A DNA stretch of 64,000 bases from Saccharopolyspora ipomoeae (GCF_029952525.1 NZ_JASAOF010000001.1:558001-622000); one strand, 5' to 3'. Shown: positions 18,085 to 27,402, counted from the stretch's first letter. The notes: generated by a model not told the origin, from the letters alone. Program-made: numbers and translations.

Positions 18085-19713
18085 TCAGGTGGGGTCTGCT
18101 GCGAACTCCTCGGTGCCGTGCACCGCGCGCCCGGCGACGAACGTGGCGCGCACGCCGATGTCGCCGATCTCCGCGGTGGGGGCGGTGGTGGGGTCGGCGT
18201 CGAGCAGCACGAGGTCGGCGAACATGCCCGCGGCGATGCGGCCCCGCTCGTCCTCCTGGCCCGCCGCCCAGGCCGCGTGCGTGGTGTAGGCGCGCAGCGC
18301 TTCGGTCGCGTCGACCCGCTCGTCGGGGCTGAGCACGCGGCCGGCCTTGGTGGTGCGGTCGACCATCGCCCGCATCCCCAGCAGCGGCGCGCCGTTGCTC
18401 ACGCACGGCCGGTCGGAGCTGCCGGGCACCACGAGTCCGGCGTCCACGAAGGACTTCTGCCGGTACAGCCAGGGTTCCCGCTCGTCGCCGACCGCCTCGA
18501 TCATGGTGTCGCCGATCTCGTACAGGAACCGGGACTGCGGAACCGGGATGACGCCCAGCGCGGCCATCCGGGGCAGGTGGTCGGGTCGCACCATCGCCGA
18601 GTGCTCGATGCGGTGCCGCGCGTCCGGGCGCGGGAAGTCGCGCTGCGCTGCCTCGAACGCCTCCAGCGCCAGGTCGATGGCGCGGTCGCCGATGGCGTGC
18701 GCGGCCACCCGCCAGCCGCCGCGGTGCGCGGTCAGGATGCGCTCGCGGAGCACGTCCGGGTCGTCGCCGAGCACGCCGTGGCCGCCGTGGCCGTGGAAAG
18801 GCTCGGTGACCGCGGCGGTGCGGCTCGACAGCGCGCCGTCGGTGAAGATCTTCATCGGCCCGATGCGCAGGAAGTCGTCGCCGAAACCGGTGCGCAGCCC
18901 CAGGTCCAGGCCGAACGCGTCGGGTCCGACCGGGTGCAGCACCTCGGTCGCCGGCATCAGCTCCACGCGCTGCAGCAGGTCCCCGCGCGAGCGCGCGAGC
19001 TGGTAGGCGGCGGCTTCGGCCGGGCTGTGCCCGATCCAGCCGCCGCCGATGCCGGCCTCGGTGACGTGGGTGAGACCTTCGGCGGCGTAGCGCTTCGCGG
19101 CGCGGCCGATCGCGGCCGCCAGCTCCTCGACCGGGTAGGGCTTGACGAGGGCGTCGACGAGCTGCTGCGCCTGCTCGGCGAGCAGCCCGGTGGGGGTTCC
19201 GTCGGCGTCGCGCTCGACCACGCCGCCCTCGGGGACGCGGGCCGACCCGTCGAGAACCCCCGCCTCGTCGAGGATCGCGCTGCTGGCCACGCACATGTGC
19301 GCCGAGCGGTGCTTGAGCCACACGGGCCTGCCGCCGCCCGCCCGGTCCAGCGCGGCGCGGTCGGGGTGCCCGCCGATGACGAAGTCGTCGTAGCCCGACC
19401 CGATCACCCAGCCGTCCGAGGGCAGCGAGGCCGCCTGGGAGGCGACGAGGTCGTAGAGCTCCTGGGAGCTCCGGCAGCCGGACAGATCCAGCTCCGCCAG
19501 CGAGAGCCCGTACCAGACCATGTGGTTGTGCGAGTCGGCGAAGCCGGGCGCGGCGACCGCGCCGTCGCCGTCGACCACCCGGCGCGCGGGCAGGTCGGCG
19601 ATCTCCTCGTCCACCCCGACGATGCGCCCGCCGAGCACGCCGATGGTGCGCGCGGTGGGGCGGTCCGGGTTCATGGTCAGCGCGCGGACGTCGCGCAGGA
19701 CTAGATCGAGCAC
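18085..19713 (-). CDS. Amidohydrolase-3 family protein (YtcJ-like)
   Basis: A 542-residue metal-dependent hydrolase of the amidohydrolase superfamily. Metal-binding residues are visible: H62 and H64 in ADSHNHMVW, then HAIGDRAID, RIEHSAMV and the aspartate of SSDRPC. Relatives hydrolyse N-formyl, imide or cyclic amide substrates, but the family is broad and the reaction cannot be predicted. The GTG at 19713 follows GAAGGGAACGAC. It lies 13 bp after the ureC-like gene and 14 bp before the transporter, clearly one operon. A linked role in degrading an amide or urea-like nitrogen source is inferred. Confidence 0.88.
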   Translation of the reverse strand: MLDLVLRDVRALTMNPDRPTARTIGVLGGRIVGVDEEIADLPARRVVDGDGAVAAPGFADSHNHMVWYGLSLAELDLSGCRSSQELYDLVASQAASLPSDGWVIGSGYDDFVIGGHPDRAALDRAGGGRPVWLKHRSAHMCVASSAILDEAGVLDGSARVPEGGVVERDADGTPTGLLAEQAQQLVDALVKPYPVEELAAAIGRAAKRYAAEGLTHVTEAGIGGGWIGHSPAEAAAYQLARSRGDLLQRVELMPATEVLHPVGPDAFGLDLGLRTGFGDDFLRIGPMKIFTDGALSSRTAAVTEPFHGHGGHGVLGDDPDVLRERILTAHRGGWRVAAHAIGDRAIDLALEAFEAAQRDFPRPDARHRIEHSAMVRPDHLPRMAALGVIPVPQSRFLYEIGDTMIEAVGDEREPWLYRQKSFVDAGLVVPGSSDRPCVSNGAPLLGMRAMVDRTTKAGRVLSPDERVDATEALRAYTTHAAWAAGQEDERGRIAAGMFADLVLLDADPTTAPTAEIGDIGVRATFVAGRAVHGTEEFAADPT

Positions 19714-19726
19714 GTCGTTCCCTTCT

Positions 19727-21400
19727 TCAGGCCAGGTGGTGCGTTCGGGTCAGCGGCAGCGTGGCAGCCCGGTGCACGTCGACCTCCACCCCGTCGACCG
19801 TCACCGGCCCCGGTTCGCGCGGGACTTCCACACGCGGGGTCGCGGTGTTGCGCACCATGTCCGCCCTGGTCAAGCCTCTGCTGTGGCGCACGGAGGCGTA
19901 GTTCGGGCCGCTGGGCAGGTGCGCGCGGTCGGCGGCGTCGGCGACGAACACCGTCGACAGCCTGCGGGCTGCGGCCCCGAGTCCGCCGAAGAAGGGCCGC
20001 ATGACCCTCGGTTGGGTGAGCCGGGTGGAGCCGGATCCGGAGCCGCTGGCGCCCCAGGCGACGAAGCCGGATTTGATCACGAGATCGGGCTGGGCGCCGA
20101 ACCAGGACGGCTGCCACAGCACGACGTCGGCGAGCCTGCCCGGCCGCAGCGAGCCGACCTCGTGGGCCATGCCGTGCGCGATCGCCGGGTTCAGGGTGAT
20201 CTTGGCGAGGTAGCGCAGCACGCGCTCGTTGTCGGCGTGCTCGGGTCCGGTCTCCCCGGCGAGCGCGGCCTGGACGTGGGCGAGTTGCCAGGTGCGGCGG
20301 GCGGTTTCGGCGATGCGGCCCATTCCCATCGAGTCGGAGTTGACGATGCTGATCGCCCCGGAGTCGTGCAGCGCGTTCTCCGCGGCGATGCCGTGCTCCC
20401 GCACCCGGCTGCCGGCGATGCTCCGGTCGCTGTCCATCATGGAGTGTCCCCTGTGGACCGTCATGGTCATGGGCAGCAGCTCCGAGACCGTCGCCGGGGT
20501 CAGCGGCAGCGTCGGGGTCGTCGAGGAGGTCAGCACGTGCGGGCTGCCCACGACCTCCAGCAGGTCGGGATGCCCGCCACCGCCCTCGACGTGGTAGGCG
20601 TGCACCGTGCGCCCCCGCGTTGCGTCGAGGGTGTCGGCCAGGAACCCGGATTCGTTGAGCGTGTCGGTGTGCAGCGCGACCGGCAGGTCCGCCTGATCGG
20701 CCACGCCCAGGCACGTGTCGACGATGTGCGGGGTGGCTCCCCAGTCCTCGTGGATCTTGAACCCGCCCGCGCCGGAGAGCACCGCGCGCTCCAGCAGGTC
20801 GTTCGACGACGACGAGCCGCGAGCCAGGAAAGCGACGTTGATCGGCACGTCGCGCCAGGCCTCGATCATCGTCCGCAGGTTGTTCGCCGGGTTGGCGCCG
20901 ACGTCCCACACGCCGCCCATGCCCATGCCCACCAGCGAGGTCACCCCGGCGGACAGCGCGGCCGGCACCACCTCGGGGCTGGACAGGTGCACGTGCGAGT
21001 CGACGACGCCCGGGGTGGCGATGAGCCCCTCACCGGTGATCATGCCGGTGTGCGAGTCGACGACCAGCTCCACGTCGTCCATGACGTCCGGGTTGCCCGC
21101 CCGGCCGACCCCGGCGATGCGGCCGTCCTTGATCCCGATGCTGGTCTTGCGCACGCCCAGCACGGGGTCCAGCAGCAGCACGCCGAGGATCACCATGTCC
21201 AGCGCGCTGTCCCGGCCCGCCTTCGGCGCCACCAGCAGCCCGTCGCGGGTCGTCTTGGCGCAGCCGCCGAGCAGCTCCTCGCCGGGCTCGGAGTCGTCGG
21301 CCTCGACCCGCACCCACAGGTCGGTGTCGGCCAGCCGCACCAGGTCTCCGGTTGTGGGGCCGTAGAGCGCGGCGTAACGCTCGCGCGACAGGCTCGTCAT
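19727..21400 (-). CDS. ureC: Divergent urease alpha subunit homologue
   Basis: A 557-residue UreC-family protein. Nickel-centre residues are kept: H136 and H138 (DSHVH), K215 as carbamylation site with H217 (GFKIHEDW), H244 (ALHTDTLNESGF), H270 (AYHVEGGGGH), catalytic H316 and D356 (NSDSMGMGR). The flap cysteine that precedes the catalytic histidine in ordinary ureases is Val315. No ureD, E, F or G accessory gene is nearby. The ATG at 21400 overlaps the upstream fusion gene as ATGA. Actinobacteria often carry such a second, divergent urease next to a PucR regulator. Hydrolysis of urea is not assured; another guanidino or ureido substrate is possible. Confidence 0.85.
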   Translation of the reverse strand: MTSLSRERYAALYGPTTGDLVRLADTDLWVRVEADDSEPGEELLGGCAKTTRDGLLVAPKAGRDSALDMVILGVLLLDPVLGVRKTSIGIKDGRIAGVGRAGNPDVMDDVELVVDSHTGMITGEGLIATPGVVDSHVHLSSPEVVPAALSAGVTSLVGMGMGGVWDVGANPANNLRTMIEAWRDVPINVAFLARGSSSSNDLLERAVLSGAGGFKIHEDWGATPHIVDTCLGVADQADLPVALHTDTLNESGFLADTLDATRGRTVHAYHVEGGGGHPDLLEVVGSPHVLTSSTTPTLPLTPATVSELLPMTMTVHRGHSMMDSDRSIAGSRVREHGIAAENALHDSGAISIVNSDSMGMGRIAETARRTWQLAHVQAALAGETGPEHADNERVLRYLAKITLNPAIAHGMAHEVGSLRPGRLADVVLWQPSWFGAQPDLVIKSGFVAWGASGSGSGSTRLTQPRVMRPFFGGLGAAARRLSTVFVADAADRAHLPSGPNYASVRHSRGLTRADMVRNTATPRVEVPREPGPVTVDGVEVDVHRAATLPLTRTHHLA

Positions 21401-21972
21401 CGCTCGCCTCCCAGCGCCACGGCGGTGATCTCCTTGCGCTCCCCCGCTCCCAGCTGCACCGCCATCCCGGCCGGGACCGCGAGCCGGAACCCGGTGAGGT
21501 CGACGTCGCTGCGCACCGCGGGGTTGAGCTCCTCCAGCGGGAAGTGCGAGGAGATCCACACCGGTCGGTCACCCGTGTTGTGCAGCCGCGCCGTCCGGTG
21601 CTCGCGGCCCGCGGCCAGCTCGATCTCGCCGTCGGCGGCGCGCACCGCCCCGGGCGCGTCCGGGCCGGGCGGACCGAACGGCTGCGGCACGTGCACCAGC
21701 GCGCTGCCGTGCGGGAACAGCGCCTCGACCTGGATCGCCGGAATCGCCGCGGCCACACCGGGCTGGACCTGTTCGGGGGCGAGCAGCTCGCCCGCGCGGC
21801 TCACGATCTCGTCGAGATCCGTTCCGTCCCAGGCCATCTCGCAGACCTCGTCGCACACGTAGGCCACGGCGTCGGGTGCGCCGAGCAGCGCTCCGCGCGC
21901 CAGCCTGCGGCGGGCCAGCTCCGCGGCGCTGAACAGGGTCAGCCGCTCCTGCTCGCGGGGCGTCAAGTGCAT
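21397..21972 (-). CDS. Urease gamma-beta fusion subunit homologue
   Basis: A 191-residue fusion of the two small urease subunits. Residues 1-96 match UreA (MHLTPREQERLTLFSAAELARRR, VQPGVAAAIPAIQVEALFPHG). Residues about 110-191 match UreB (GEIELAAGREHRTARLHNTGDRPVWISSHFPLEE, VPAGMAVQLGAGERKEITAVALGG). The beta part is diverged at the usual GSHFHFFE motif (SSHFPLEE). It is first in the operon and overlaps the alpha gene by four bases, so equimolar coupled synthesis is likely. It lies 74 bp from the divergent PucR regulator, its likely controller. Confidence 0.88.
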   Translation of the reverse strand: MHLTPREQERLTLFSAAELARRRLARGALLGAPDAVAYVCDEVCEMAWDGTDLDEIVSRAGELLAPEQVQPGVAAAIPAIQVEALFPHGSALVHVPQPFGPPGPDAPGAVRAADGEIELAAGREHRTARLHNTGDRPVWISSHFPLEELNPAVRSDVDLTGFRLAVPAGMAVQLGAGERKEITAVALGGER

Positions 21973-22046
21973 GAGAGCACAGTCCTCTGGTCACCGGCCC
22001 AGCACAATGATGGATCAACGCCATCTGATCGCCCTAGATTGGGCGG

Positions 22047-23207
22047 ATGCACACTCCGCTTCACGTGCCGGTCACACCCGGCGGACCGCTGCGCAGGCTG
22101 GTGCACTCCTGCCTGGACGACCTCGACGAGCTCGTCGCGGTGTTCCTGGCCGAGCTGCGCTCGATGGAGCCCTACGCCAGCGACGCGGTGCCGTGGATCG
22201 AGCTGCGCGAGCACGCCGAGGCGAGCATGGAGCTGCTGCTGCGGCTGGTCGGCGGCATGCCGATGCCGGACCGGCTGGCCGACCTGTGCGAGCGGATCGG
22301 GCGCAGTCGCGCGCAGGCCGGAGTCCCGCTGGAGGTGCTGCTGCACGCGGTGCGCTTCGACTTCCGGGTGCTGTGGGACGCCTTCACCCGGCGCGCGTCC
22401 GACGACGAGCTGCCGTCGCTGGTGCACAGCGCGTCCCGGGTGTGGGCGGCGGTGGACCACCACACCACCCGCATCCACCTGGCCTACCTGGCCGAGGCCG
22501 CGGTGGTGGCGCGCGAGCAGGAGCACGAGCGCGCGCAGCTGGTGGCGCGGCTGCTGACCACCGACGCGCGCGACCCGCAGGTCGTCGCGCAGGTCGCGAC
22601 CGCGCTGGACGTCTCCGCCGACGCGGATTTCGCGGTGGCAGCCGCTCCCCTGTCGGCGACCCGGCCGCTGCGCGACACCGTCGACGAGCTCACCGAGCGC
22701 GGCATCGCGGTGCACCTGCAGGACGTCGACCGGCGCCCCGTGCTCATCGCTCAGCTGCCGAGCGGGACCACCGCCGTGCCGTCGCGCTGGCTGCACGACG
22801 TCCCCTGCGGGCTGGCGCCGGTCGCGCGCACGCTCGCGGGCGTGCCGCGCGCGGTGCGCATCGCCGCCGAGCTCGCCGGGACCGAGGTGGCCGAGGCGGG
22901 TCCGCGCGGGCTCACCGACGCGTGGGCGTCGGTGGTGGCGGGACGGCTGGGCGAGACCGGGGACGCGCTGGCGGCGGAGGTGTTCGGGCGGGTGCGCGGC
23001 ATCGGCGCGGGCGAGCGGGCCCGGCTGCTGGAGACCGCCGCGTGCTACCTGCGCACCGGGTCGGCGGGGGCCGTGGCGGCCGAGCTGTACTGCCACCGCA
23101 ACACCGTGCTCAACCGGCTGCGCCGGATCGCCGAGCTCACCGGCTGCGACCTCACCCGCCCCGAGCAGGCGGCGCTGTTCGCGGTGGCACGCGAGTGCGG
23201 TCCGTGA
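22047..23207 (+). CDS. PucR-family transcriptional regulator
   Basis: A 386-residue regulator with the C-terminal PucR helix-turn-helix domain (about 325-380: LLETAACYLRTGSAGAVAAELYCHRNTVLNRLRRIAELTG) and a helical N-terminal sensor region with no recognised ligand pocket. PucR proteins control purine, proline or amine catabolism. It is transcribed away from the urease-like operon from a shared 74-bp region, so control of that operon is the simplest role. The start is the ATG at 22047, with GGGCGG immediately upstream. Confidence 0.9.
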   Translation: MHTPLHVPVTPGGPLRRLVHSCLDDLDELVAVFLAELRSMEPYASDAVPWIELREHAEASMELLLRLVGGMPMPDRLADLCERIGRSRAQAGVPLEVLLHAVRFDFRVLWDAFTRRASDDELPSLVHSASRVWAAVDHHTTRIHLAYLAEAAVVAREQEHERAQLVARLLTTDARDPQVVAQVATALDVSADADFAVAAAPLSATRPLRDTVDELTERGIAVHLQDVDRRPVLIAQLPSGTTAVPSRWLHDVPCGLAPVARTLAGVPRAVRIAAELAGTEVAEAGPRGLTDAWASVVAGRLGETGDALAAEVFGRVRGIGAGERARLLETAACYLRTGSAGAVAAELYCHRNTVLNRLRRIAELTGCDLTRPEQAALFAVARECGP

Positions 23208-23594
23208 TGGCGGACCGTGAGACCCACAGTTCTCATGAAAACTGCCCCCACCTCCACCACCCTCCCGTGAGGGGGAGTGTCGGGTTCTCGGTGCAAGTGG
23301 TGGTGAGGGGACCACGGGGATCTCCTCGATCGTGACCCGGCGCAGTTTTCATGAAAACTTCCCCACTCCAGGAGTCCGCACGTCCCTCCCGTCCCCAGGA
23401 GGAGGGAAGTTTTCATGAAAACTTCCGTGGTCGGGGGAGGTGACAGTTTTCATGAGAACTGTCACCTCCCCCGGACCCCGTACGTACGGTCACCTCCCGG
23501 ACCCGTACGTCATGCCGAACGCCGTGCGGCGTGTCGGTTGTCCGGCGTACTACGGTGGTGGCGGACTTCTCTCGATCGCGCAAAGGATGGGACG
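23208..23594. other. Intergenic region rich in AGTTTTCATGAAAACT palindromes
   Basis: No gene is supported. Four palindromes occur: 23227-23244, 23344-23359, 23404-23425 (perfect 22-bp dyad) and 23432-23471 (40-bp dyad). After them a direct repeat CACCTCCC(C/G)GGACCC(C)GTACGT is seen around 23463-23510. The promoter of the aldehyde dehydrogenase must lie between about 23510 and 23590, but no clear -35/-10 pair is visible. Confidence 0.8.
23227..23471. repeat. Cluster of four AGTTTTCATGAAAACT palindromes
   Basis: The core AGTTTTCATGAAAACT is exact at 23344-23359 and within 23404-23425, and has one base change at 23227-23244 and in 23432-23471. The last lies inside a 20-bp-arm inverted repeat starting GGGGGAGGTGACAG, with a single mismatch. 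Further members are at 27403-27418 (exact) and, with a changed centre, at 5015-5084. They sit after a regulator gene and before a dehydrogenase gene, in non-coding DNA only. Confidence 0.85.
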
Positions 23595-25064
23595 TTGACC
23601 GCGACGCAGATCCCGGACACCACCCAGGCCGAACTCGACGCCGCGCTGCAGCGGGCAGCCGAGGCCGCCGAGCCGTTCGGCGCGCAGCCCCCGGCCGAGC
23701 GGGCCCGCCAGCTGCGGGCCGTCGCCGACGCGCTGGACGCGGCCGCCGGTGAGCTGATCCCGCTGGCCATCAGCGAGTCGCACCTCTCGGAGGGCCGCCT
23801 GACCGGCGAGCTCAAGCGGACCACGTTCCAGCTGCGCCTGTTCGCCGAGACCATCGAGACCGGCGAGCACCTGCGGGTCACCTTCGACCAGGCCGACGCG
23901 GACTTCGCGCTGGGCCCGAAGCCGGACCTGCGGCGGATGCTGCTGCCGGTGGGCCCGGTGCTGGTGTTCGCCGCAAGCAACTTCCCGTTCGCGTTCTCGG
24001 TCGCCGGGGGCGACACCGCCGCCGCGCTGGCCGCCGGGTGCCCGGTGGTGCTCAAGGGCCACCCCGGCCACCCGGAGCTGTCGGTGCGCACCGGCGAGAT
24101 CGTCGCCGACGCGCTGCGCTCGGCGGGCGCGCCGGAGGGCACCTTCGGCGTCGTGCTGGGCTTCGAGATCGGCACGGCCGCGCTGCGCGACGAGCGGATC
24201 AAGGCGGCGGCGTTCACCGGCTCGGTCCCGGCCGGGCGGGCGCTGTTCGACATCGCGAACTCGCGGCCGAAGCCGATCCCGTTCTTCGGCGAGCTGGGCA
24301 GCCTCAACCCGGTGTTCGCGGCCCCGGGGGCGGTGGCCGCGCGCGGCGCCGACATCGCGAAGGGCTACGTGACCTCCTACTCGGGCAACGCCGGCCAGCT
24401 GTGCACCAAGCCGGGCCTGCTGTTCCTGCCCGCCGACCACGGCCTGGAGGCCGCCCTCGCGGAGGAGTCGGCCGCGGTGGCCGCGCACCGGCTGCTCAAC
24501 GACCGCCTGCACGAGGGCTACTGCTCGCGCCGCGCGGCGGTCACCGAGGTCCCGGGCGTGCGGGTGCTGGCCGAAGGTGCCGCCGGTGAGGCGGCGGACG
24601 GCGCGGTGCCGACCCTGCTGGCCACCGACGTCGACACGCTGCTGGCGAACCGGGAGGCGTTGCTGGAGGAGGTCTTCGGGCCGCTGTCGATCGTGGTCAC
24701 CTACGCCTCGGAGGACGAGGCCCGGCGCGCGGCGGAGGCGTTCGAGGGCAACCTGACGGCCGCGGTGCACGCGGACGACGCCGACACCGATTTCGTCGCG
24801 ACCCTGCTGCCGCTGCTGCGGGACCGCGCCGGTCGCGTGCTGTTCAACGGCTGGCCGACCGGCGTCGCCGTCTCCCCCGCGATGCAGCACGGCGGCCCCT
24901 ACCCGGCCACCACGGACGCCCGCTTCACCTCGGTCGGCACCGCGGCGCTCGACCGCTTCCTCCGCCCGGTCACCTACCAGAACGTCCCGGCCGCGCTGCT
25001 GCCGCCGGCGCTGCGGGACGACAACCCCTGGAACCTGCCGCGCGCGGTCCACACCCCGCGCTGA
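23595..25064 (+). CDS. Aldehyde dehydrogenase, alpha-ketoglutaric semialdehyde dehydrogenase type
   Basis: A 489-residue NAD(P)-dependent aldehyde dehydrogenase of the KGSADH / fatty-aldehyde subgroup. The catalytic Cys270 is in GNAGQLCTKPG and the general base Glu233 in FFGELGSLNP; FAASNFPFAFSVAGGDTAAALAAGCPVV is typical of this subgroup. Relatives oxidise 2-oxoglutarate semialdehyde in sugar-acid or hydroxyproline breakdown, or long-chain aldehydes; the substrate here is open. The TTG at 23595 is chosen because AAAGGA lies about nine bases upstream. The longer open frame back to 23415 runs through the palindrome cluster and is unlikely to be coding. It is a single gene. Confidence 0.88.
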   Translation: MTATQIPDTTQAELDAALQRAAEAAEPFGAQPPAERARQLRAVADALDAAAGELIPLAISESHLSEGRLTGELKRTTFQLRLFAETIETGEHLRVTFDQADADFALGPKPDLRRMLLPVGPVLVFAASNFPFAFSVAGGDTAAALAAGCPVVLKGHPGHPELSVRTGEIVADALRSAGAPEGTFGVVLGFEIGTAALRDERIKAAAFTGSVPAGRALFDIANSRPKPIPFFGELGSLNPVFAAPGAVAARGADIAKGYVTSYSGNAGQLCTKPGLLFLPADHGLEAALAEESAAVAAHRLLNDRLHEGYCSRRAAVTEVPGVRVLAEGAAGEAADGAVPTLLATDVDTLLANREALLEEVFGPLSIVVTYASEDEARRAAEAFEGNLTAAVHADDADTDFVATLLPLLRDRAGRVLFNGWPTGVAVSPAMQHGGPYPATTDARFTSVGTAALDRFLRPVTYQNVPAALLPPALRDDNPWNLPRAVHTPR

Positions 25065-25077
25065 CCAGGCCGGACGC

Positions 25078-25890
25078 TCAGACCCGGCGGTAGCGGGCGA
25101 CCGTGACCGCCACCGCCGGGGCGAGCGGGGCGGGCAGCTCCGCGATCGCGGCGTCGAGGGCCTCGGGCGTGGTGTGCCAGGCGTTGGGTCCCATCGCGAT
25201 CGCGGCGCGGGCCTCGTCGCGGGTCAGGTGGAGCCGGAACTCCACCGCACGCTGGTCGACCGGGGTGAAGTGGCCCGCGAGCTGGTCGGCGAGCCGGTCC
25301 TGCTTGGACTCGTCGACGTGCAGCAGCCCGAGCCGGTCGACCAGCCCGGACAGGTGACCGGGCTCGGGGGTCACGACGACCAGTTCGCCGCCGGGGCGCA
25401 GGGCTCTGCGCATCTCCGGGGCGTTGCGCGGTGCGAAGACGTTGAGGACGGTGCCCGCGGCTCCGGTGCGGATCGGCAGCGGCTGCCAGGCGTCGGCGAC
25501 GGCCGCGCCGATGCGCGGGTGGACCTTGGCGGCGCGGCGGCAGGCGTACTTGGAGACGTCCAGCGCCACGCCGAGCCGCTCGCCCAGGGCCCGGTTCAGG
25601 TAGAAACCGGTGCCCGCGCCGACGTCCACGACCGGGCCGTCACCGGTCACCGCGTCGGCGACGGCGTCCGCGATCGGGTCGTAGTGCCCGGCTTCGAGGA
25701 ACCCGGCGCGGGCGGCGACCATCTCGGCGGTGTCGCCGACGACCTTGCTGCGGCCGGAGAGCAGGCTGACGTAGCCCTGCCGGGCGAAGTCGAACGCGTG
25801 GTTCGACGGGCACCGCAGCGCATCGCCGTCCCGCCCCAGGTCACCGCCGCAGTGCGGGCAGGCCAGCAGCTCCACCACGTCGTCCAGCAC
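25078..25890 (-). CDS. RlmA(II)/TlrB-like 23S rRNA guanine-N1 methyltransferase
   Basis: A 270-residue SAM-dependent methyltransferase. An N-terminal zinc finger C11-C14-C27-H31 (CPHCGG...CPSNHAF) is followed by a Rossmann domain with VVDVGAGTGFYLNRAL. Family members methylate G745 or G748 in helix 35 of 23S rRNA; TlrB of the tylosin producer gives macrolide resistance in combination with other methylation. The GTG at 25890 is chosen because GGAGG lies eight bases upstream, inside the longer frame that starts at 25905. It is divergent from the LMF gene. A contribution to macrolide tolerance is possible but not shown. Confidence 0.9.
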   Translation of the reverse strand: MLDDVVELLACPHCGGDLGRDGDALRCPSNHAFDFARQGYVSLLSGRSKVVGDTAEMVAARAGFLEAGHYDPIADAVADAVTGDGPVVDVGAGTGFYLNRALGERLGVALDVSKYACRRAAKVHPRIGAAVADAWQPLPIRTGAAGTVLNVFAPRNAPEMRRALRPGGELVVVTPEPGHLSGLVDRLGLLHVDESKQDRLADQLAGHFTPVDQRAVEFRLHLTRDEARAAIAMGPNAWHTTPEALDAAIAELPAPLAPAVAVTVARYRRV

Positions 25891-25963
25891 AGCCTTGCCC
25901 TCCACACCGCTCGCAGATGCGCGATTCTAGTCGGGGGCGCCCCGGGCGAGAGGAGGTGCGGCG

Positions 25964-27364
25964 ATGGGGCACTGGCTGAGCGCACCCGAGTACCAGGCGG
26001 CGCGGTTCGCCGTCGTCCACCTGATCGCCCTGACCTACCTGATCGGCTTCGCCTGCTTCCTGCGCCAGTTCCGCGGTCTGCTCGGCGAGCGCGGCCTCAC
26101 CCCGGTCGTCCGGTTCGTCGAGCGGGTGCCGTTCCGGCGGGCACCGAGCCTGTTCCACCTGCGCAGCTCCGACCGCTGGCTGGCGGGCGCGGGCTGGGCG
26201 GGCGTCGTGGCGAGCCTGCTGGCCCAGTTCGCCGACCTCGCACCGCTGTGGGCGTGGCTGGTGCTGTGGACGCTGCTGTGGGTCCTGTACTCGTCGATCG
26301 TCAACGTCGGCCAGGTCTGGTACGGCTTCGGCTGGGAGTCGCTGCTGCTGGAGGCCGGTTTCCTGGTGATCTTCCTCGGCCCGGCGCACCTCGCCCCGCC
26401 CGCGCCGATCCTGTGGCTGCTGTGCTGGCTGCTGTTCCGGGTGGAGTTCGGCGCCGGGCTGATCAAGCTGCGCGGCGACTCCTGCTGGCGCGACCTCACG
26501 GCGCTGCACTACCACCACGAGACCCAGCCGATGCCGGGACCGCTGAGCCGCGCCTTCCACCACCTGCCGGGCCCGCTGCACCGCGTCGAGGTGCTGGCCA
26601 ACCACGGAACGCAGCTGGTGGCGCCGTTCCTGCTGTTCGCCCCGCAACCGGTGGCGAGCGTCGCGGCCGTGATCGTCGTGGTGACGCAGCTGTGGCTGAT
26701 GCTCAGCGGCAACTTCGCCTGGCTGAACCTGCTCACCATCACGCTGGCCTGCGCCGCGATCAGCGCCCCGCCGGTCGCGCGACCGGACCCGCCGGGCTGG
26801 TTCGCGGTCCTGGTGCTGGCGGTGACGGTGCTGTTCGTCGTGCTGGCCTACTGGCCGGTGCGCAACATGCTGGGACCCGGGCAGGTGATGAACCGCAGCT
26901 TCAACAGGCTGCACCTGGGCAACACCTACGGCGCCTTCGGCAGCATCACCCGCGTCCGCTACGAGGTCGTCGTCCTGGGCGCGCACGATCCCGACGGCCC
27001 GTGGCGGGAGTACGAGTTCCGCGGCAAGCCCGGTGATCCCGCGCGCCGACCCCCGCAGATCGCCCCGTACCACCTGCGCCTGGACTGGCTGATGTGGTTC
27101 GTCGCGATCAACCCGTCCTACGGCCGCACCTGGCTGCCGCGCTTCCTGCGCGCCCTGCTGCGCGCGGAACCCGAGGTGCTGGCCCTGCTCCGCCACAACC
27201 CGTTCCCGGAGAACCCGCCGGAGCTCGTCCGAGCCGATCTCTACCGCTACCGCTTCACCACCCGCGACGAGCGCCGCAGGACCGGGAACCACTGGACCAG
27301 AACCAGGTCCTCAGACCTCATCCCGCCGATGACCCTCGACGACATCGGTGGACGTTTCCGTTGA
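25964..27364 (+). CDS. Lipase maturation factor family membrane protein
   Basis: A 466-residue polytopic membrane protein of the LMF1 family (formerly DUF1222). Numerous hydrophobic helices fill residues 15-310. Conserved blocks include WYGFGWESLLLEAGFL, FRVEFGAGLIKLRGDSCWRDLTALHYHHETQPMP and the later VRYEVVVLGAHD...WREYEFRGKPGD domain. In vertebrates LMF1 helps lipases fold in the ER; the bacterial function is unknown. The ATG at 25964 has GAGGAGG upstream. It is divergent from the rRNA methyltransferase and convergent with the VOC gene. Confidence 0.88.
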   Translation: MGHWLSAPEYQAARFAVVHLIALTYLIGFACFLRQFRGLLGERGLTPVVRFVERVPFRRAPSLFHLRSSDRWLAGAGWAGVVASLLAQFADLAPLWAWLVLWTLLWVLYSSIVNVGQVWYGFGWESLLLEAGFLVIFLGPAHLAPPAPILWLLCWLLFRVEFGAGLIKLRGDSCWRDLTALHYHHETQPMPGPLSRAFHHLPGPLHRVEVLANHGTQLVAPFLLFAPQPVASVAAVIVVVTQLWLMLSGNFAWLNLLTITLACAAISAPPVARPDPPGWFAVLVLAVTVLFVVLAYWPVRNMLGPGQVMNRSFNRLHLGNTYGAFGSITRVRYEVVVLGAHDPDGPWREYEFRGKPGDPARRPPQIAPYHLRLDWLMWFVAINPSYGRTWLPRFLRALLRAEPEVLALLRHNPFPENPPELVRADLYRYRFTTRDERRRTGNHWTRTRSSDLIPPMTLDDIGGRFR

Positions 27365-27402
27365 CTCCCCACGACCGACGGTCCCGGTCGTGTGTTGGGG
27401 GA

